From: Rouxiella aceris
Lineage (GTDB): Bacteria; Pseudomonadota; Gammaproteobacteria; Enterobacterales; Enterobacteriaceae
Direction: 5' to 3'
NCBI RefSeq assembly: GCF_012933545.1
Contig: NZ_JAADJU010000003.1
Coordinates: forward strand, 248,001-312,000
Length of the DNA: 64,000 nt
Shown here: piece after piece, positions 31,355-41,495 of the stretch
Layout of the letters: the number at the start of each line of letters is the position of its first letter
How positions within the stretch are numbered: the stretch's first letter is position 1
Translations under genes and position numbers: made by a program
The notes under the pieces: generated by a model
What the model saw: only the letters and a program-made list of their open reading frames with translations
Told to the model about the DNA's origin: nothing
Databases searched by the model: none

Positions 31355-32437
31355 ATGAAGCCTTCTATTGTTGCTAAATTGGAAGTGTTACAAGAACGCC
31401 ATGAAGAAGTTCAGGCGATGCTCGGCGACGCCGCCGTGATTGCCGATCAAGACAAATTCCGCAATCTTTCCCGCGAATACGCGCAGCTTAGCGACGTTTC
31501 CGCCTGTTTCCTTAACTGGCGTCAGGCGCAAGACGACCTCGCTGCCGCGCAGGAGATGCTCGACGATCCTGAAATGCGCGAAATGGCCCAGGACGAAATC
31601 AAGCACTGCCAGAGTAAACTCGAAGAGCTGGAGCAAGAGCTGCAACTGCTGTTGCTGCCGAAGGATCCCGACGATGAGCGCGGCTGTTTCCTGGAAGTCC
31701 GTGCTGGTACCGGCGGTGACGAAGCAGCAATTTTTGCCGGTGACCTGTTCCGCATGTACAGCCGCTACGCCGAAGCGCGCCGCTGGCGTGTAGAAGTCAT
31801 GAGCGCCAATGAAGGCGAACATGGCGGTTACAAAGAAGTGATCGCTAAAGTCAGCGGTGACGGGGTTTACGGCCAGTTTAAATTTGAGTCGGGCGGGCAT
31901 CGCGTGCAGCGCGTTCCCGAAACCGAATCACAGGGGCGTATCCATACCTCCGCCTGCACAGTGGCCGTGATGCCTGAAGTGCCAGAAGCCGAGCTGCCGG
32001 AAATCAACGCTGGCGATCTGCGTATTGATACTTTCCGTTCTTCCGGCGCCGGTGGCCAGCACGTTAACACCACCGACTCCGCTATTCGTATTACTCACTT
32101 ACCGACCGGTATTGTGGTGGAGTGTCAGGATGAACGCTCACAGCACAAAAACAAGGCCAAGGCGATGTCGGTCCTCGGTGCGCGTATTCGTGCCGCGGAA
32201 ATGGCAAAACGTCATGAAACCGAAGCCTCGACGCGCCGCAATTTGCTCGGTACCGGCGATCGTTCCGACCGTAACCGTACTTATAATTTCCCGCAGGGAA
32301 GGGTGACCGACCATCGTATCAACCTGACGATTTACCGTCTGGATGAAGTGATGGAAGGTAAGTTGGATATGCTGATCCAACCTATTGTTCAGGAATATCA
32401 GGCAGACCAACTTGCTGCCTTGTCTGAGCAAGAATAA
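31355..32437 (+). CDS. prfA: Peptide chain release factor 1
   Basis: RF1 ends translation at UAA and UAG. The GGQ motif ([18 protein letters not shown]) is at residues 233-235. Length is 360 residues, as in E. coli. It lies between hemA (30 bp upstream) and prmC, whose ATG overlaps the prfA stop (TAATG). The order hemA-prfA-prmC is the normal enterobacterial operon. Confidence 0.99.
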   Translation: MKPSIVAKLEVLQERHEEVQAMLGDAAVIADQDKFRNLSREYAQLSDVSACFLNWRQAQDDLAAAQEMLDDPEMREMAQDEIKHCQSKLEELEQELQLLLLPKDPDDERGCFLEVRAGTGGDEAAIFAGDLFRMYSRYAEARRWRVEVMSANEGEHGGYKEVIAKVSGDGVYGQFKFESGGHRVQRVPETESQGRIHTSACTVAVMPEVPEAELPEINAGDLRIDTFRSSGAGGQHVNTTDSAIRITHLPTGIVVECQDERSQHKNKAKAMSVLGARIRAAEMAKRHETEASTRRNLLGTGDRSDRNRTYNFPQGRVTDHRINLTIYRLDEVMEGKLDMLIQPIVQEYQADQLAALSEQE

Positions 32438-33285
32438 TGGATTTTTCCAGTTGGCTGACTGCTGCTGTTGGCCGCCTGGCGGCCAGCGACAGCCCGAAAC
32501 GCGATGCGGAAATTCTGCTCGGGCATGTTACCGGCCGTTCTCGTACCTGGCTAATGGCCTTTGGCGAAGCCCAACTTGACGATGCACAGTTGCTGGCTCT
32601 CGAAGCGTTGCTACAGCGGCGCGAACAGGGCGAGCCTGTTGCTTATCTGCTGGGTGAACGCGAGTTCTGGTCTCTATCCTTTACGGTCTCTCCGGCGACC
32701 TTAATCCCCCGTCCTGATACCGAGTGTCTGGTTGAGCAGGCTTTGCTGCGTCTTGGCGCCGCTGGTAGCCGGGTGCTTGATCTCGGTACCGGAACCGGTG
32801 CTATTGCGTTGGCGATGGCCAGTGAACGCCCGGATTGCCAGTTCACCGGTGTGGATGTGCAGCCCGATGCCGTGGCGTTGGCGCTGCACAACGCCGCAAG
32901 ACTGGCTATCCCTAACGCCCGCTTTTTGGCTGGCAGCTGGTTTGCTCCGGTTAGCGGTGAAAAATTTTCATTGATTGTCAGTAATCCACCCTATATCGAC
33001 GCCAGTGACCCGCATCTGGCGCAAGGGGATGTGCGTTTTGAACCGGCCAGCGCTTTGATTGCCGATAATAACGGCCTGGCGGATCTTGATTATATTGTCA
33101 GACAGGCATCGTATTTTTTGCAGCCGCAGGGATGGTTGCTGCTGGAGCACGGCTGGCAGCAGGGGGCCCCGGTACGCCAGATGTTGCAGGCGGCCGGTTT
33201 TAGCGCCGTCGAGACGATCCAGGATTACGGGAATAACGACCGTGTAACGCTGGGGCAATGGCCAGGGTCGCCACCGGTTGAATGA
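32437..33285 (+). CDS. prmC: Release factor glutamine methyltransferase PrmC
   Basis: PrmC methylates the Gln of the GGQ motif in RF1 and RF2. SAM-binding motif I is VLDLGTGTGAIALAMA (about 112-127), and the substrate Gln-binding motif NPPY lies in LIVSNPPYIDASD (about 183-186). Length is 282 residues against 277 in E. coli. Overlaps prfA by one base. Confidence 0.97.
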   Translation: MDFSSWLTAAVGRLAASDSPKRDAEILLGHVTGRSRTWLMAFGEAQLDDAQLLALEALLQRREQGEPVAYLLGEREFWSLSFTVSPATLIPRPDTECLVEQALLRLGAAGSRVLDLGTGTGAIALAMASERPDCQFTGVDVQPDAVALALHNAARLAIPNARFLAGSWFAPVSGEKFSLIVSNPPYIDASDPHLAQGDVRFEPASALIADNNGLADLDYIVRQASYFLQPQGWLLLEHGWQQGAPVRQMLQAAGFSAVETIQDYGNNDRVTLGQWPGSPPVE

Positions 33286-33399
33286 TGCCAGGGTATTACT
33301 GGATTTTTTCAGGTTGTCGATCATCCCATAGGCGTCTGATGCCCGGGAGAACGCCAACAGTTCTGCATTTGACTGGTTACTCTACAAAAAGGAACAGCA

Positions 33400-33801
33400 A
33401 TGTCGTCTTATATTTGGGTGAAAAACTTCCATCTGCTGGTAATTGCCATCAGTATCCTGCTGTTTGTTCTGCGTTTCTTTTGGAAATGGAACCAATCGGC
33501 GATAATGCAGCAGCGTTGGGTAAAAATCGTACCGCATATTGTTGATACGTTGATGTTATTAAGCGGTATTTCGCTGATTTTTATCACCCACTTTTATCCC
33601 TTCTCGCCACAAGGTTCTTGGCTGACCGAAAAGCTTTTTGGCGTTATTATCTATATTGCACTTGGGTTTGTGGCACTGGGTTCGGGTAAAAACGGTTTAC
33701 GCAGCCAAAAGGTGCGTACGCTGGCATTTATTCTGGCCTTGGGTTGTTTGTATTTGATTGTTAAGCTAGCCACAACGAAAATACCGCTGCTAATGGGATA
33801 A
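33400..33801 (+). CDS. sirB2: SirB2-family inner-membrane protein
   Basis: 133 residues with four hydrophobic segments (about 8-28, 44-65, 74-95, 105-125), matching the SirB2/YchQ family. Function is not known; the name comes from an old Salmonella invasion-gene screen. It sits between prmC and sirB1, three bases before the latter, as in other enterobacteria. Confidence 0.9.
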   Translation: MSSYIWVKNFHLLVIAISILLFVLRFFWKWNQSAIMQQRWVKIVPHIVDTLMLLSGISLIFITHFYPFSPQGSWLTEKLFGVIIYIALGFVALGSGKNGLRSQKVRTLAFILALGCLYLIVKLATTKIPLLMG

Positions 33802-33803
33802 CT

Positions 33804-34613
33804 ATGAATACCATTGCCGATTTTGAATTTAATGCAGCGCCGCTGAGCGCCGGTGTCATTCTGGTGACTCAGGAAATCCGCTTTGATTTTAAGGCTGACG
33901 ACGTCAGCCGACAGTTGCAGGCTCTGGTGGATGAAGCCAGAAGCAAAGTGCCCGCAGATATCAATCAGGATCAGCAGCTTGAAGTTCTGATCGAGCTATT
34001 TTACCGCACCTGGGGATTTGGCGGGGCGGGGGGAGTTTATCGCCTGTCAGATGCCATCTGGATTGATAAGGTTCTGGCTTCCCGTCAGGGGACGCCGGTG
34101 TCATTAGGGGTGATCTTTTTGCATATCGCCCACGCCCTGGACCTGCCCCTGATGCCGGTTATCTTCCCCACCCAGCTGATTTTGCGCGCCGACTGGCTTG
34201 ATGAAGAGATGTGGCTGGTGAATCCGCTTAACGGTGACACCCTCAGTGAGCACGTCTTGCAGGTGTGGCTAAGAGGCAATCTTGGCGTTAGCGCCGAGAT
34301 CGAAGATGAAGATCTGGAAGAAGCCGATCACACCATGATTATCCGCAAGATGCTCGATACGCTGAAAGCGGCACTGATGGAAGAAAAACAGATGGAGCTG
34401 GCGCTTTCTACCAGTGAAGCGGTGCTGGAGTTTGACCCTGATGATCCCTATGAAATCCGCGATCGCGGTTTGATATATGCGCAACTGGACTGTAACCACG
34501 TGGCGATTTCCGACCTCAGTTACTTCGTTGAGCAATGCCCGGAAGATCCTATTTCTGAGGTGATCAAAGTTCAAATTCATTCTATTGAACAAAAACAGAT
34601 CACCTTGCACTAA
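33804..34613 (+). CDS. sirB1: SirB1 (YchA), transglutaminase-like/TPR protein
   Basis: 269 residues. The N-terminal two thirds form a transglutaminase-like fold (FYRTWGFGGAGGVYRLSDAIWIDKVLASRQGTPVSLGVIFLHIA); the C-terminal part carries TPR-like helices (MEEKQMELALSTSEAVLEFDPDDPYEIRDRGLIYAQL). It is conserved beside prmC and kdsA in enterobacteria. Biochemical role not established. Confidence 0.93.
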   Translation: MNTIADFEFNAAPLSAGVILVTQEIRFDFKADDVSRQLQALVDEARSKVPADINQDQQLEVLIELFYRTWGFGGAGGVYRLSDAIWIDKVLASRQGTPVSLGVIFLHIAHALDLPLMPVIFPTQLILRADWLDEEMWLVNPLNGDTLSEHVLQVWLRGNLGVSAEIEDEDLEEADHTMIIRKMLDTLKAALMEEKQMELALSTSEAVLEFDPDDPYEIRDRGLIYAQLDCNHVAISDLSYFVEQCPEDPISEVIKVQIHSIEQKQITLH

Positions 34614-34660
34614 GGATGTTCAGGGTTGGACAATCTATCTTATGTATTTTTACTGATTAA

Positions 34661-35524
<864 letters not shown>

Positions 35525-35550
35525 AAAAGGCTTAATACGCTAACTAACAA

Positions 35551-35575
35551 GGCGACAGCGATGTCGCCTTTTTTT
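35551..35575 (+). terminator. Terminator of kdsA
   Basis: GGCGAC (35551-35556) pairs with GTCGCC (35563-35568), followed by seven T residues. Confidence 0.9.
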
Positions 35576-35771
35576 ATGCTTAAAAACAGAAGAAAAAGCA
35601 GAAAACCGAAAACTTATAGTCGACTATTCGCTTATTATCTTCGGCATTGTCGCGGGTTTATTTAAAAGAAAATCCTAAATTTAGTCCATTGCTTATACGG
35701 ATTTTTTGCTGTCTCACGGAGAGCGGAAAATAGTCACTTATTTAAGACTTAAATTAATTTGATAAAACATT

Positions 35772-36458
35772 ATGCATATTAATAGCAGTAATGCCAGTCA
35801 GCCATACTATTTTGACAGTGCGCCGATTAAGGAAAGTAAAGTTACTCCCGATCTTGCCAGTGAAGGCGAAGCGCCTATTTTTTCGGTATCCGATTTAATG
35901 GAAAGGCTGCGTTCTAAGCTGGAAGTAGAACTTAATACAACCAATGTAGCTGCGTTTAAAAAAGCGGTCTATGAGCTATTTGACGTGCAAGCCAATGTGA
36001 TGATCAGGGAAGCGCAAGAGCAAAACCCGGGAGTGAAAAAGGAAGTTGCACCGCATGCTGCAGCATCTTGCCTGTTGCAGACCCAATGCTTTGATTATGA
36101 CACATTATGCAGCATCCGCAGGTTGCGTGAATTTTGCGAGCGAAATGGCGACATGGCAATAAATGCCGCAGTCCGTCACAGCGATTTTTCCGGAATTAGC
36201 CATATCGCCGCTTTCTCCGTGGCCATGCAAACAATGATTATTACCGAGGAGTCCCGCTGCGAGCTGAATATGGCCGGGTTGGCTAAGATACTTAACAGTA
36301 ACGACTATCCCAAGCCCGCATTATTTACACGACTGATTAAACTGCAGCAGGATATTGATGACTGGCTGGAGGGCAGAGGAAGCAATCAATTACCTGAAGT
36401 GCTGTCATTAACCTATAATAAAGAACAGGCAGAGAGAATATTTAGTTTAAAATATTAG
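35772..36458 (+). CDS. Hypothetical protein, unrecognised
   Basis: A 228-residue ORF I cannot assign. No signal peptide or membrane segment is visible. The N-terminus is Ser/Asn-rich and looks disordered (MHINSSNASQ). The rest is mostly helical, with a Cys-containing centre (SCLLQTQCFDYDTLCSIRRLREFCERNG). A poor Shine-Dalgarno precedes the ATG, and the preceding 180 bp are AT-rich. It is inserted between kdsA and the tRNA-Ser pair, a place where horizontally acquired genes are common. A disordered Ser/Asn-rich start is also seen in type III secreted proteins, but nothing here shows that this is one. Confidence 0.6.
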   Translation: MHINSSNASQPYYFDSAPIKESKVTPDLASEGEAPIFSVSDLMERLRSKLEVELNTTNVAAFKKAVYELFDVQANVMIREAQEQNPGVKKEVAPHAAASCLLQTQCFDYDTLCSIRRLREFCERNGDMAINAAVRHSDFSGISHIAAFSVAMQTMIITEESRCELNMAGLAKILNSNDYPKPALFTRLIKLQQDIDDWLEGRGSNQLPEVLSLTYNKEQAERIFSLKY

Positions 36459-36537
36459 CAGCTCGCCATTTTATGCGGGGAACAGCGAGTTGTTGCGCGG
36501 TTGGCAGAATGACAATCAGCAGCGATGACCACAAAAC

Positions 36538-36569
36538 AAGAAGGCCCTGATTTTCATCAGGGCCTTCTT
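36538..36569 (-). terminator. Terminator of the first tRNA-Ser gene
   Basis: A perfect 13-bp stem (36538-36550 with 36557-36569) with loop TTTTCA. On the minus strand it is followed by GTTTTGT. Confidence 0.9.
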
Positions 36570-36577
36570 GTTTAATT

Positions 36578-36667
36578 TGGCGGTGAGAGAGGGGTTCGAA
36601 CCCTCGATACGCGTTAGCGTATACACACTTTCCAGGCGTGCTCCTTCAGCCACTCAGACACCTCACC
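36578..36667 (-). tRNA. tRNA-Ser (anticodon GGA), copy 1
   Basis: On the minus strand a 90-nt class II tRNA starts GGTGAGGTGTCTGAGTGG, has the anticodon loop CTGGAAA (anticodon GGA), a long variable arm, the T-loop GGTTCGAACC, and an encoded CCA end. It matches E. coli serX/serW, and serX lies next to ghrA there. The seventh acceptor-stem pair is G-U here but G-C in copy 2. Confidence 0.97.
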
Positions 36668-36703
36668 GTGTCGTTACGCTGCTAAGCAGTGCAACGGGGC
36701 GCT

Positions 36704-36732
36704 ACTATAGGGAGACAACCCTTGACGGTCAA
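36704..36732 (-). promoter_or_regulatory. Sigma-70 promoter of tRNA-Ser copy 1
   Basis: Minus strand TTGACC (36727-36732), 17 bp, TATAGT (36704-36709), followed by a GC-rich discriminator AGCGCCCC typical of stringently controlled stable RNA genes. Confidence 0.85.
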
Positions 36733-36883
36733 GAATTATTTCGCAAATCGCCGTCGGCTGACTACGCATTCGGCAGTTTGCTGATTTATTGCCCGTTTAT
36801 GGCGAGAAATAGCGTTACAGTGCAGGTACCGGCGGGTAGCAGTCCGGCAAAATTGTGCCATTTTACCCGCCGCAGAAAACACA

Positions 36884-36911
36884 AAGGGCCCTGATTTTCA
36901 TCAGGGCCCTT
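36884..36911 (-). terminator. Terminator of the second tRNA-Ser gene
   Basis: An 11-bp stem (36884-36894 with 36901-36911) with the same TTTTCA loop as the copy 1 terminator, followed on the minus strand by TGTGTTTTC. Confidence 0.88.
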
Positions 36912-36921
36912 GGCATAAATA

Positions 36922-37011
36922 TGGCGGTGAGGGAGGGGTTCGAACCCTCGATACGCGTTAGCGTATACACACTTTCCAGGCGTGCTCCTTCAGCCACTCA
37001 GACACCTCACC
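36922..37011 (-). tRNA. tRNA-Ser (anticodon GGA), copy 2
   Basis: 90 nt including CCA, one base different from copy 1 within the gene as far as I can see (the acceptor-stem position). Promoter, gene and terminator are repeated as a unit with a 344-bp period. Confidence 0.97.
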
Positions 37012-37369
37012 ATATGATTAAGCAGACACGCTGTGCTGCTCAATCGGCGCTAATGTAGGGAAATCTGCGTCCAGCGTCAACACTCTTTTCTCACTATCGC
37101 TCCGTTTAGCGAAAATTAAAGCAATTTGCTGATTTACCGAGCAAAATAGTAGAGATCCCTTCGCTGGATCCTGCGATTTTTAACCGGGCGTCATCACATG
37201 GCTTGTTAATAACTACAGACCCGGCACGCCCTTTGTCTATGTGGGTTGTCGCCCGAAATTCCGTCTCGCGGTTTTGCTTGCTGGGGCCTTTTTTATGAGG
37301 CGATGCCATTGAAAGGTTGCATCGCAGTGATTTTAGAGGAAATCTAACAGGCCTAAGGAGATATCGAAC
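37012..37369. other. Gap between tRNA-Ser copy 2 and ghrA
   Basis: 358 bp. The left 70 bp hold the tRNA promoter. The remainder must include the ghrA promoter; AAGGAGA (37355-37361) is the ghrA Shine-Dalgarno. I see no further gene. Confidence 0.5.
37052..37080 (-). promoter_or_regulatory. Sigma-70 promoter of tRNA-Ser copy 2
   Basis: Minus strand TTGACG (37075-37080), 17 bp, TACATT (37052-37057), discriminator AGCGCCG. Confidence 0.8.
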
Positions 37370-38311
37370 ATGAACATCCTATTTTATCACCCTACAGGTA
37401 ATGCTACACCGTGGATTGACGGCATCAGCCAACGGCTGCCCACGGCCAACGTCCGCCTCTGGCTAAGAGGGGATAACCAACCTGCCGACTATGCGTTGGT
37501 CTGGCACCCTCCTCATGAAATGCTTGCCTCCCGCACTACACTCAAAGGCATCTTTGTACTCGGGGCTGGCGTTGATGCCATTCTGACCCAGGAACAGCGC
37601 CAGCCCGGCACCTTGCCTGCTGGTGTCCCCTTGTTCCGCCTGGAAGATACCGGTATGGCGTTACAGATGCAGGAATATGCCCTGGCCAGCGTATTGCGTT
37701 ATTTTCGCCGTATGGATGAATACCAGCTGCTTCAGCAGCAAAAGCAATGGCGTCCGTTGCCGGTGCATCAACGGGATGACTTTACTATCGGTATACTCGG
37801 TGCCGGTGTGCTGGGTAGCGCCGTCGCGCAACAGCTGGTGGCGATGAACTTTAAGGTTCGTTGCTGGAGTCGCAGCGCCAAAAACCTCAACGGCGTCGAC
37901 AGCTTCTATGGTGACGAGCAACTGCCAACCTTTGCGCAAGGATGCAAACTGTTGATTAATCTGCTGCCTAATACCCCGCATACCCAGGGGATCCTCAATA
38001 GTCGGCTATTTGCCTGGCTACAGCCGCAGGCGTATCTAATCAATCCGGGACGTGGCAGACATCTGGTCGACGGCGACCTGCTATCGGCATTAGACAGCGG
38101 CCAGCTCGCTGCTGCCACGCTGGATGTGTTTGTGGAAGAACCCATGCCACGCATGCACCCATTTTGGTCACATCCGCGTGTTAGCATCACCCCACATATC
38201 GCTGCCGATACCCTGCCTGCAGAAGCCATGGACAGCATTGTCGCCAATATCCAGGCGATTGAGGCAGGGCGAGCACCGAGTGGGCGGGTCGATCGCACGC
38301 GGGGGTATTAA
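37370..38311 (+). CDS. ghrA: Glyoxylate/hydroxypyruvate reductase A
   Basis: GhrA reduces glyoxylate to glycolate and hydroxypyruvate to glycerate with NADPH. The Rossmann motif GILGAGVLGSAVAQQL is at about 141-156. The catalytic Arg lies in NPGRGRHLVDGDLL, the Glu in DVFVEEPMPRMHPFW and the His in ITPHIAADT. Length is 313 residues (E. coli 312). Linked to tRNA-Ser and ycdXY as in E. coli. Confidence 0.97.
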   Translation: MNILFYHPTGNATPWIDGISQRLPTANVRLWLRGDNQPADYALVWHPPHEMLASRTTLKGIFVLGAGVDAILTQEQRQPGTLPAGVPLFRLEDTGMALQMQEYALASVLRYFRRMDEYQLLQQQKQWRPLPVHQRDDFTIGILGAGVLGSAVAQQLVAMNFKVRCWSRSAKNLNGVDSFYGDEQLPTFAQGCKLLINLLPNTPHTQGILNSRLFAWLQPQAYLINPGRGRHLVDGDLLSALDSGQLAAATLDVFVEEPMPRMHPFWSHPRVSITPHIAADTLPAEAMDSIVANIQAIEAGRAPSGRVDRTRGY

Positions 38312-38401
38312 TTTGCCTCCCGGGATCGGCCGTTTCATCTGCTAAGCTTTTAACGCCGTCCGCAGTTGCGCCGTGACGGCCACATTTATTCAGGAGAGGT
38401 T

Positions 38402-39139
38402 ATGTTTCCGGTCGATTTACATATGCACACCGTTGCCAGCACCCACGCTTATAGCACGCTGCACGACTATATTGCCGAGGCTCAGCAGAAGGGGATCCGC
38501 CTATTTGCCATTACCGATCACGGTCCGGATATGGCGGATGCTCCGCACTACTGGCATTTTATGAATATGTCGGTCTGGCCAAGAGTGATCAATGGTGTGG
38601 GTATTTTGCGTAGTATCGAAGCCAATATCAAAAATCGTCAGGGGGATATCGACTGTACCGGCCCAATGTTAACGGCGGTGGACTTTGTGATTGCCGGTTT
38701 TCACGAACCGGTAATGCCGCCGGTGGATAAAGAGACTCATACCGAGGCGATGATTGCCGCCATGGCCGCTGGCGAGGTGCATATTATCAGCCATCCCGGC
38801 AACCCGAGATATCCTGTCGATATCCCGGCAGTTGCCGCCGCGGCCGCAAAATATCAGGTGGCCCTCGAGTTAAATAACTCCTCCTTTACCCATTCGCGGG
38901 TGGGCAGCGAGGCAAACTGTCGCGCTATTGTCGCGGCTGTAAAAGAAGCAGGCGGTTGGCTGGCACTGGGCTCGGACTCGCATATTGCCTACGCGATGGG
39001 CGGCTTTGAGCATTGTGAACGCATACTGCAAGAGGTGGGATTCCCGCCTGAGCGCATTCTTAATGTCAGTCCCCAACGCTTTCTGCGTTTTTTGCAGCAG
39101 CGTGGCCGCGCGGCAATTGCAGAATTTAGCGAACTATGA
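38402..39139 (+). CDS. ycdX: PHP-family metal-dependent phosphatase YcdX
   Basis: A trinuclear-zinc PHP-domain phosphatase, needed for swarming in E. coli. The metal ligands are seen in DLHMHTVAS (residues 5-13), [20 protein letters not shown] and [11 protein letters not shown]. Length is 245 residues, as in E. coli. The ATG at 38402 follows AGGAGAGGTT; an upstream in-frame start was not used. Confidence 0.96.
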   Translation: MFPVDLHMHTVASTHAYSTLHDYIAEAQQKGIRLFAITDHGPDMADAPHYWHFMNMSVWPRVINGVGILRSIEANIKNRQGDIDCTGPMLTAVDFVIAGFHEPVMPPVDKETHTEAMIAAMAAGEVHIISHPGNPRYPVDIPAVAAAAAKYQVALELNNSSFTHSRVGSEANCRAIVAAVKEAGGWLALGSDSHIAYAMGGFEHCERILQEVGFPPERILNVSPQRFLRFLQQRGRAAIAEFSEL

Positions 39140-39184
39140 CATTGTCGCGCCAATATTGCTTTGCTCCTTACTCGGGTTTTAATA

Positions 39185-39769
39185 ATGAATGAATTTTCGA
39201 TTGTCTGTCGCGTGCTGGGCACGCTGTTTTATCGCCAGCCGCAGGATCCGCTGTTGGTGCCGCTGTTTGCGCTGATCCAACAGGGCAAACTGCGTGAGCA
39301 CTGGCCGCTGGAGCAAGATGCCTTGCTGCTGCGTTTACAGGAGAGCGCCGATCCGCAGGCGCTCGCTGCCGAGTTTAATCATCTGTTTGTCGGTAGCGCT
39401 TGTGCCGTTTCGCCGTTTCGCAGCAGTTATGTCAGCGGTGAGTCCGAGCTGGAAGTACGGACTTTCCTCTCCCAACGGGGGATGCCGGTAAGTGAAGCAC
39501 CGGCGGACCACTTTGGTTCTCTGCTGCTGGCGGCGTCCTGGCTGGAAGATCAGTCGCAGGAAGATGAAGTGGCAGCGCAAATAACGCTGTTTGACGAGTA
39601 CCTGTTGCCGTGGTGCGGCAAGTTTCTCGGCAAAGTTGAAGCCCACGCCACCAGCGGCTTCTACCGGACCTTATGCGAAATCAGCCGTGAAGCCTTGACG
39701 GTCATGCGTGATGAGCTGGAAGAGTCGCTGCCGGAAGATATTGAAGACAGCGAAGAAGACGAACAATAA
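39185..39769 (+). CDS. ycdY: YcdY, TorD-like chaperone of YcdX
   Basis: 194 residues, of the TorD/DmsD redox-enzyme maturation superfamily (all-helical; FNHLFVGSACAVSPFRSSYVSGE matches the EYxRLFxGP region). E. coli YcdY increases YcdX activity, probably through zinc insertion. It lies 45 bp after ycdX. The C-terminus is very acidic (EDIEDSEEDEQ). Confidence 0.93.
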   Translation: MNEFSIVCRVLGTLFYRQPQDPLLVPLFALIQQGKLREHWPLEQDALLLRLQESADPQALAAEFNHLFVGSACAVSPFRSSYVSGESELEVRTFLSQRGMPVSEAPADHFGSLLLAASWLEDQSQEDEVAAQITLFDEYLLPWCGKFLGKVEAHATSGFYRTLCEISREALTVMRDELEESLPEDIEDSEEDEQ

Positions 39770-39788
39770 GTTGTTTTGCGCTAAATAA

Positions 39789-39823
39789 AAAACCCCTGTC
39801 GCCAACGCTGGCCCAGGGGTTTT
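39789..39823. terminator. Bidirectional terminator between ycdY and yceB
   Basis: A 10-bp outer stem AAAACCCCTG / CAGGGGTTTT with an inner GCCA/TGGC stem. T-runs are present on both strands. Confidence 0.88.
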
Positions 39824-39851
39824 GCTTTTATGCGCTATTGCAGCCAATAAG

Positions 39852-40415
39852 TTAATCGGTAAATGGGATCACCAGCTTGCCGGGTTGTACTTCCAGTCCT
39901 TTTGCCAGTTTCTTGGCCATGGCCTGCGCCTTGCTGCGTTCGCCATCCAGCACATAGGCCGGTTTCTGGTCAAAATAGGACTTGAGCGACTGGTTAAGAT
40001 AAGGCATTAAACCTTTCATAATCGACTGCATTTTGTCCGGTTTGACGGTGTAATCCACCACTTCCATATCTTTGAGGAAAATGGCGCCCTGGGTTTTGTC
40101 GAAGCTTGGTGTCGCTTTCAGCGTTACCGTCATATTGGCCTTTTGCGGGCCAAATAAGGAGGTGACATCGATATCGGCATCTCCTGTCAGCGTGACCTTG
40201 CCCGGTTCCGCACGGCCAATCTGGCTGCTCAGGTTGCTCAGGGTCAGGCGGGCGTCAACCAGCCCGGGAACGCCCAGCTGTTGCTGGAAGTTGTCGTGTT
40301 TTTTCAGGTAATCATTGACCTCCTGCTCACTGAGCGTGTATTGCGTCAAATGATTACAGCCGGCAAGCAGGCCGGTAAAGATCAGGGCAGCGGCCCCCAA
40401 AAATAGCTTTCTCAT
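39852..40415 (-). CDS. yceB: YceB, DUF1439 lipoprotein
   Basis: 187 residues. The signal peptide MRKLFLGAAALIFTGLLAGC ends at a lipobox with Cys20. The mature part is a DUF1439 beta-rich domain like that of E. coli YceB (186 residues), whose structure resembles lipid-binding proteins; the function is unknown. In E. coli the curli and pyrC genes lie between ycdY and yceB; here the two are adjacent. Confidence 0.93.
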   Translation of the reverse strand: MRKLFLGAAALIFTGLLAGCNHLTQYTLSEQEVNDYLKKHDNFQQQLGVPGLVDARLTLSNLSSQIGRAEPGKVTLTGDADIDVTSLFGPQKANMTVTLKATPSFDKTQGAIFLKDMEVVDYTVKPDKMQSIMKGLMPYLNQSLKSYFDQKPAYVLDGERSKAQAMAKKLAKGLEVQPGKLVIPFTD

Positions 40416-40706
40416 GACTTCCTCTTAAAGTTGTCAAAGGATCGATATAAACGCTGAACGCGTGATTCATTCACGGCAGCGAAATCCAGCAGATAAAACG
40501 ACGACAATTCGCCGCGCCGACTACTATGCCCGGATTTTAAACGGAATACTTTCAATGTAATGGCATTTTTTTGCCAAAAAGTGTCAATCAGCTACTGTTA
40601 TGCAACAGACGACGGCAATTGCCAATCAGACAACGCTGATTGGCAAAAGTCACGGGTAGGCAAGGAATAAGGGCCGCACTTTTATGCGGCCTCGAGAAAT
40701 AGCAGA

Positions 40707-41354
40707 TCAACTGGCCATGCTGGTCAACAGATTGATTTGTGTCTGTTTGGCCATATTGTCGCGGTAAGCCTGCACCCGGGGCGGATAATCGACCCCCTTG
40801 ACGATGGATAACGAACGCAGTAGCGGGAACAGGTGGATATCATCGAGCGATAGCTCGCCGTTACAGGCGTTGGGTTGTTTAATCAATTTGTCGAGAGCGC
40901 GCAGATCTTGACTGATTTTTTTTACCAGACCGTCGGAGTGTTGCAGATGGTCTTGAAAATCACCGATCTGCGCCTGCTTGTTGGCGGTAAAATGCTCGCG
41001 GGCCTGCGCGGTGGCAAACTCTCCCAAGGGCGCGCGGGCAAAACGGGGCAGCAATAGTTTGGCGGTGTACTCGGCAACCTGACGCAGCCAGGCAGTAATC
41101 GCCGGATTGGTCGGCCCGTTCAGCAACGGTTTACGGTCAGAATTATCGATATAGTGCACGATATCCATACTTTCCGGCATACAGCTACCGTCGGCCTTTT
41201 GCAGGATCGGCACCACTTTTTTACCGACCATTGACTGCGGGGTGATTTCATCATCATTAAGCAGGGCGTTAACTTCGATTGGCAGATTTTTTAATCCAAA
41301 GATCATGCGGGCTTTTACGCAGTAGGGACAGTGTTCATAAACGAATAACTTCAT
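40707..41354 (-). CDS. grxB: Glutaredoxin 2
   Basis: Grx2 is a GST-fold glutaredoxin that reduces protein disulfides with glutathione. The active site CPYC is at residues 9-12 (YEHCPYCVKARM). Length is 215 residues as in E. coli, using the ATG at 41354, which follows AAAGGAGCG on the minus strand. A longer in-frame opening upstream is not conserved. Confidence 0.97.
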   Translation of the reverse strand: MKLFVYEHCPYCVKARMIFGLKNLPIEVNALLNDDEITPQSMVGKKVVPILQKADGSCMPESMDIVHYIDNSDRKPLLNGPTNPAITAWLRQVAEYTAKLLLPRFARAPLGEFATAQAREHFTANKQAQIGDFQDHLQHSDGLVKKISQDLRALDKLIKQPNACNGELSLDDIHLFPLLRSLSIVKGVDYPPRVQAYRDNMAKQTQINLLTSMAS

Positions 41355-41495
41355 GATACGTCGCTCCTTTAATATCGGCCAGAGTGAGAAGGGAAGAATA
41401 TTTCGCCGTAAAACTTGTCGTTTACCAGACAAGTTTCTGTCTCTGAGTATGGTCAACAAGGGGGACGAGATCAAACCGGCAGGAGACGAAGACGG

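Noticed and set aside
36568-37058. Repeated short ORFs (VREGFEPSIRVSVYTLSRRAPSATQTPH) on the plus strand
   Set aside because: They are the antisense translation of the two tRNA-Ser genes, a well-known false annotation.
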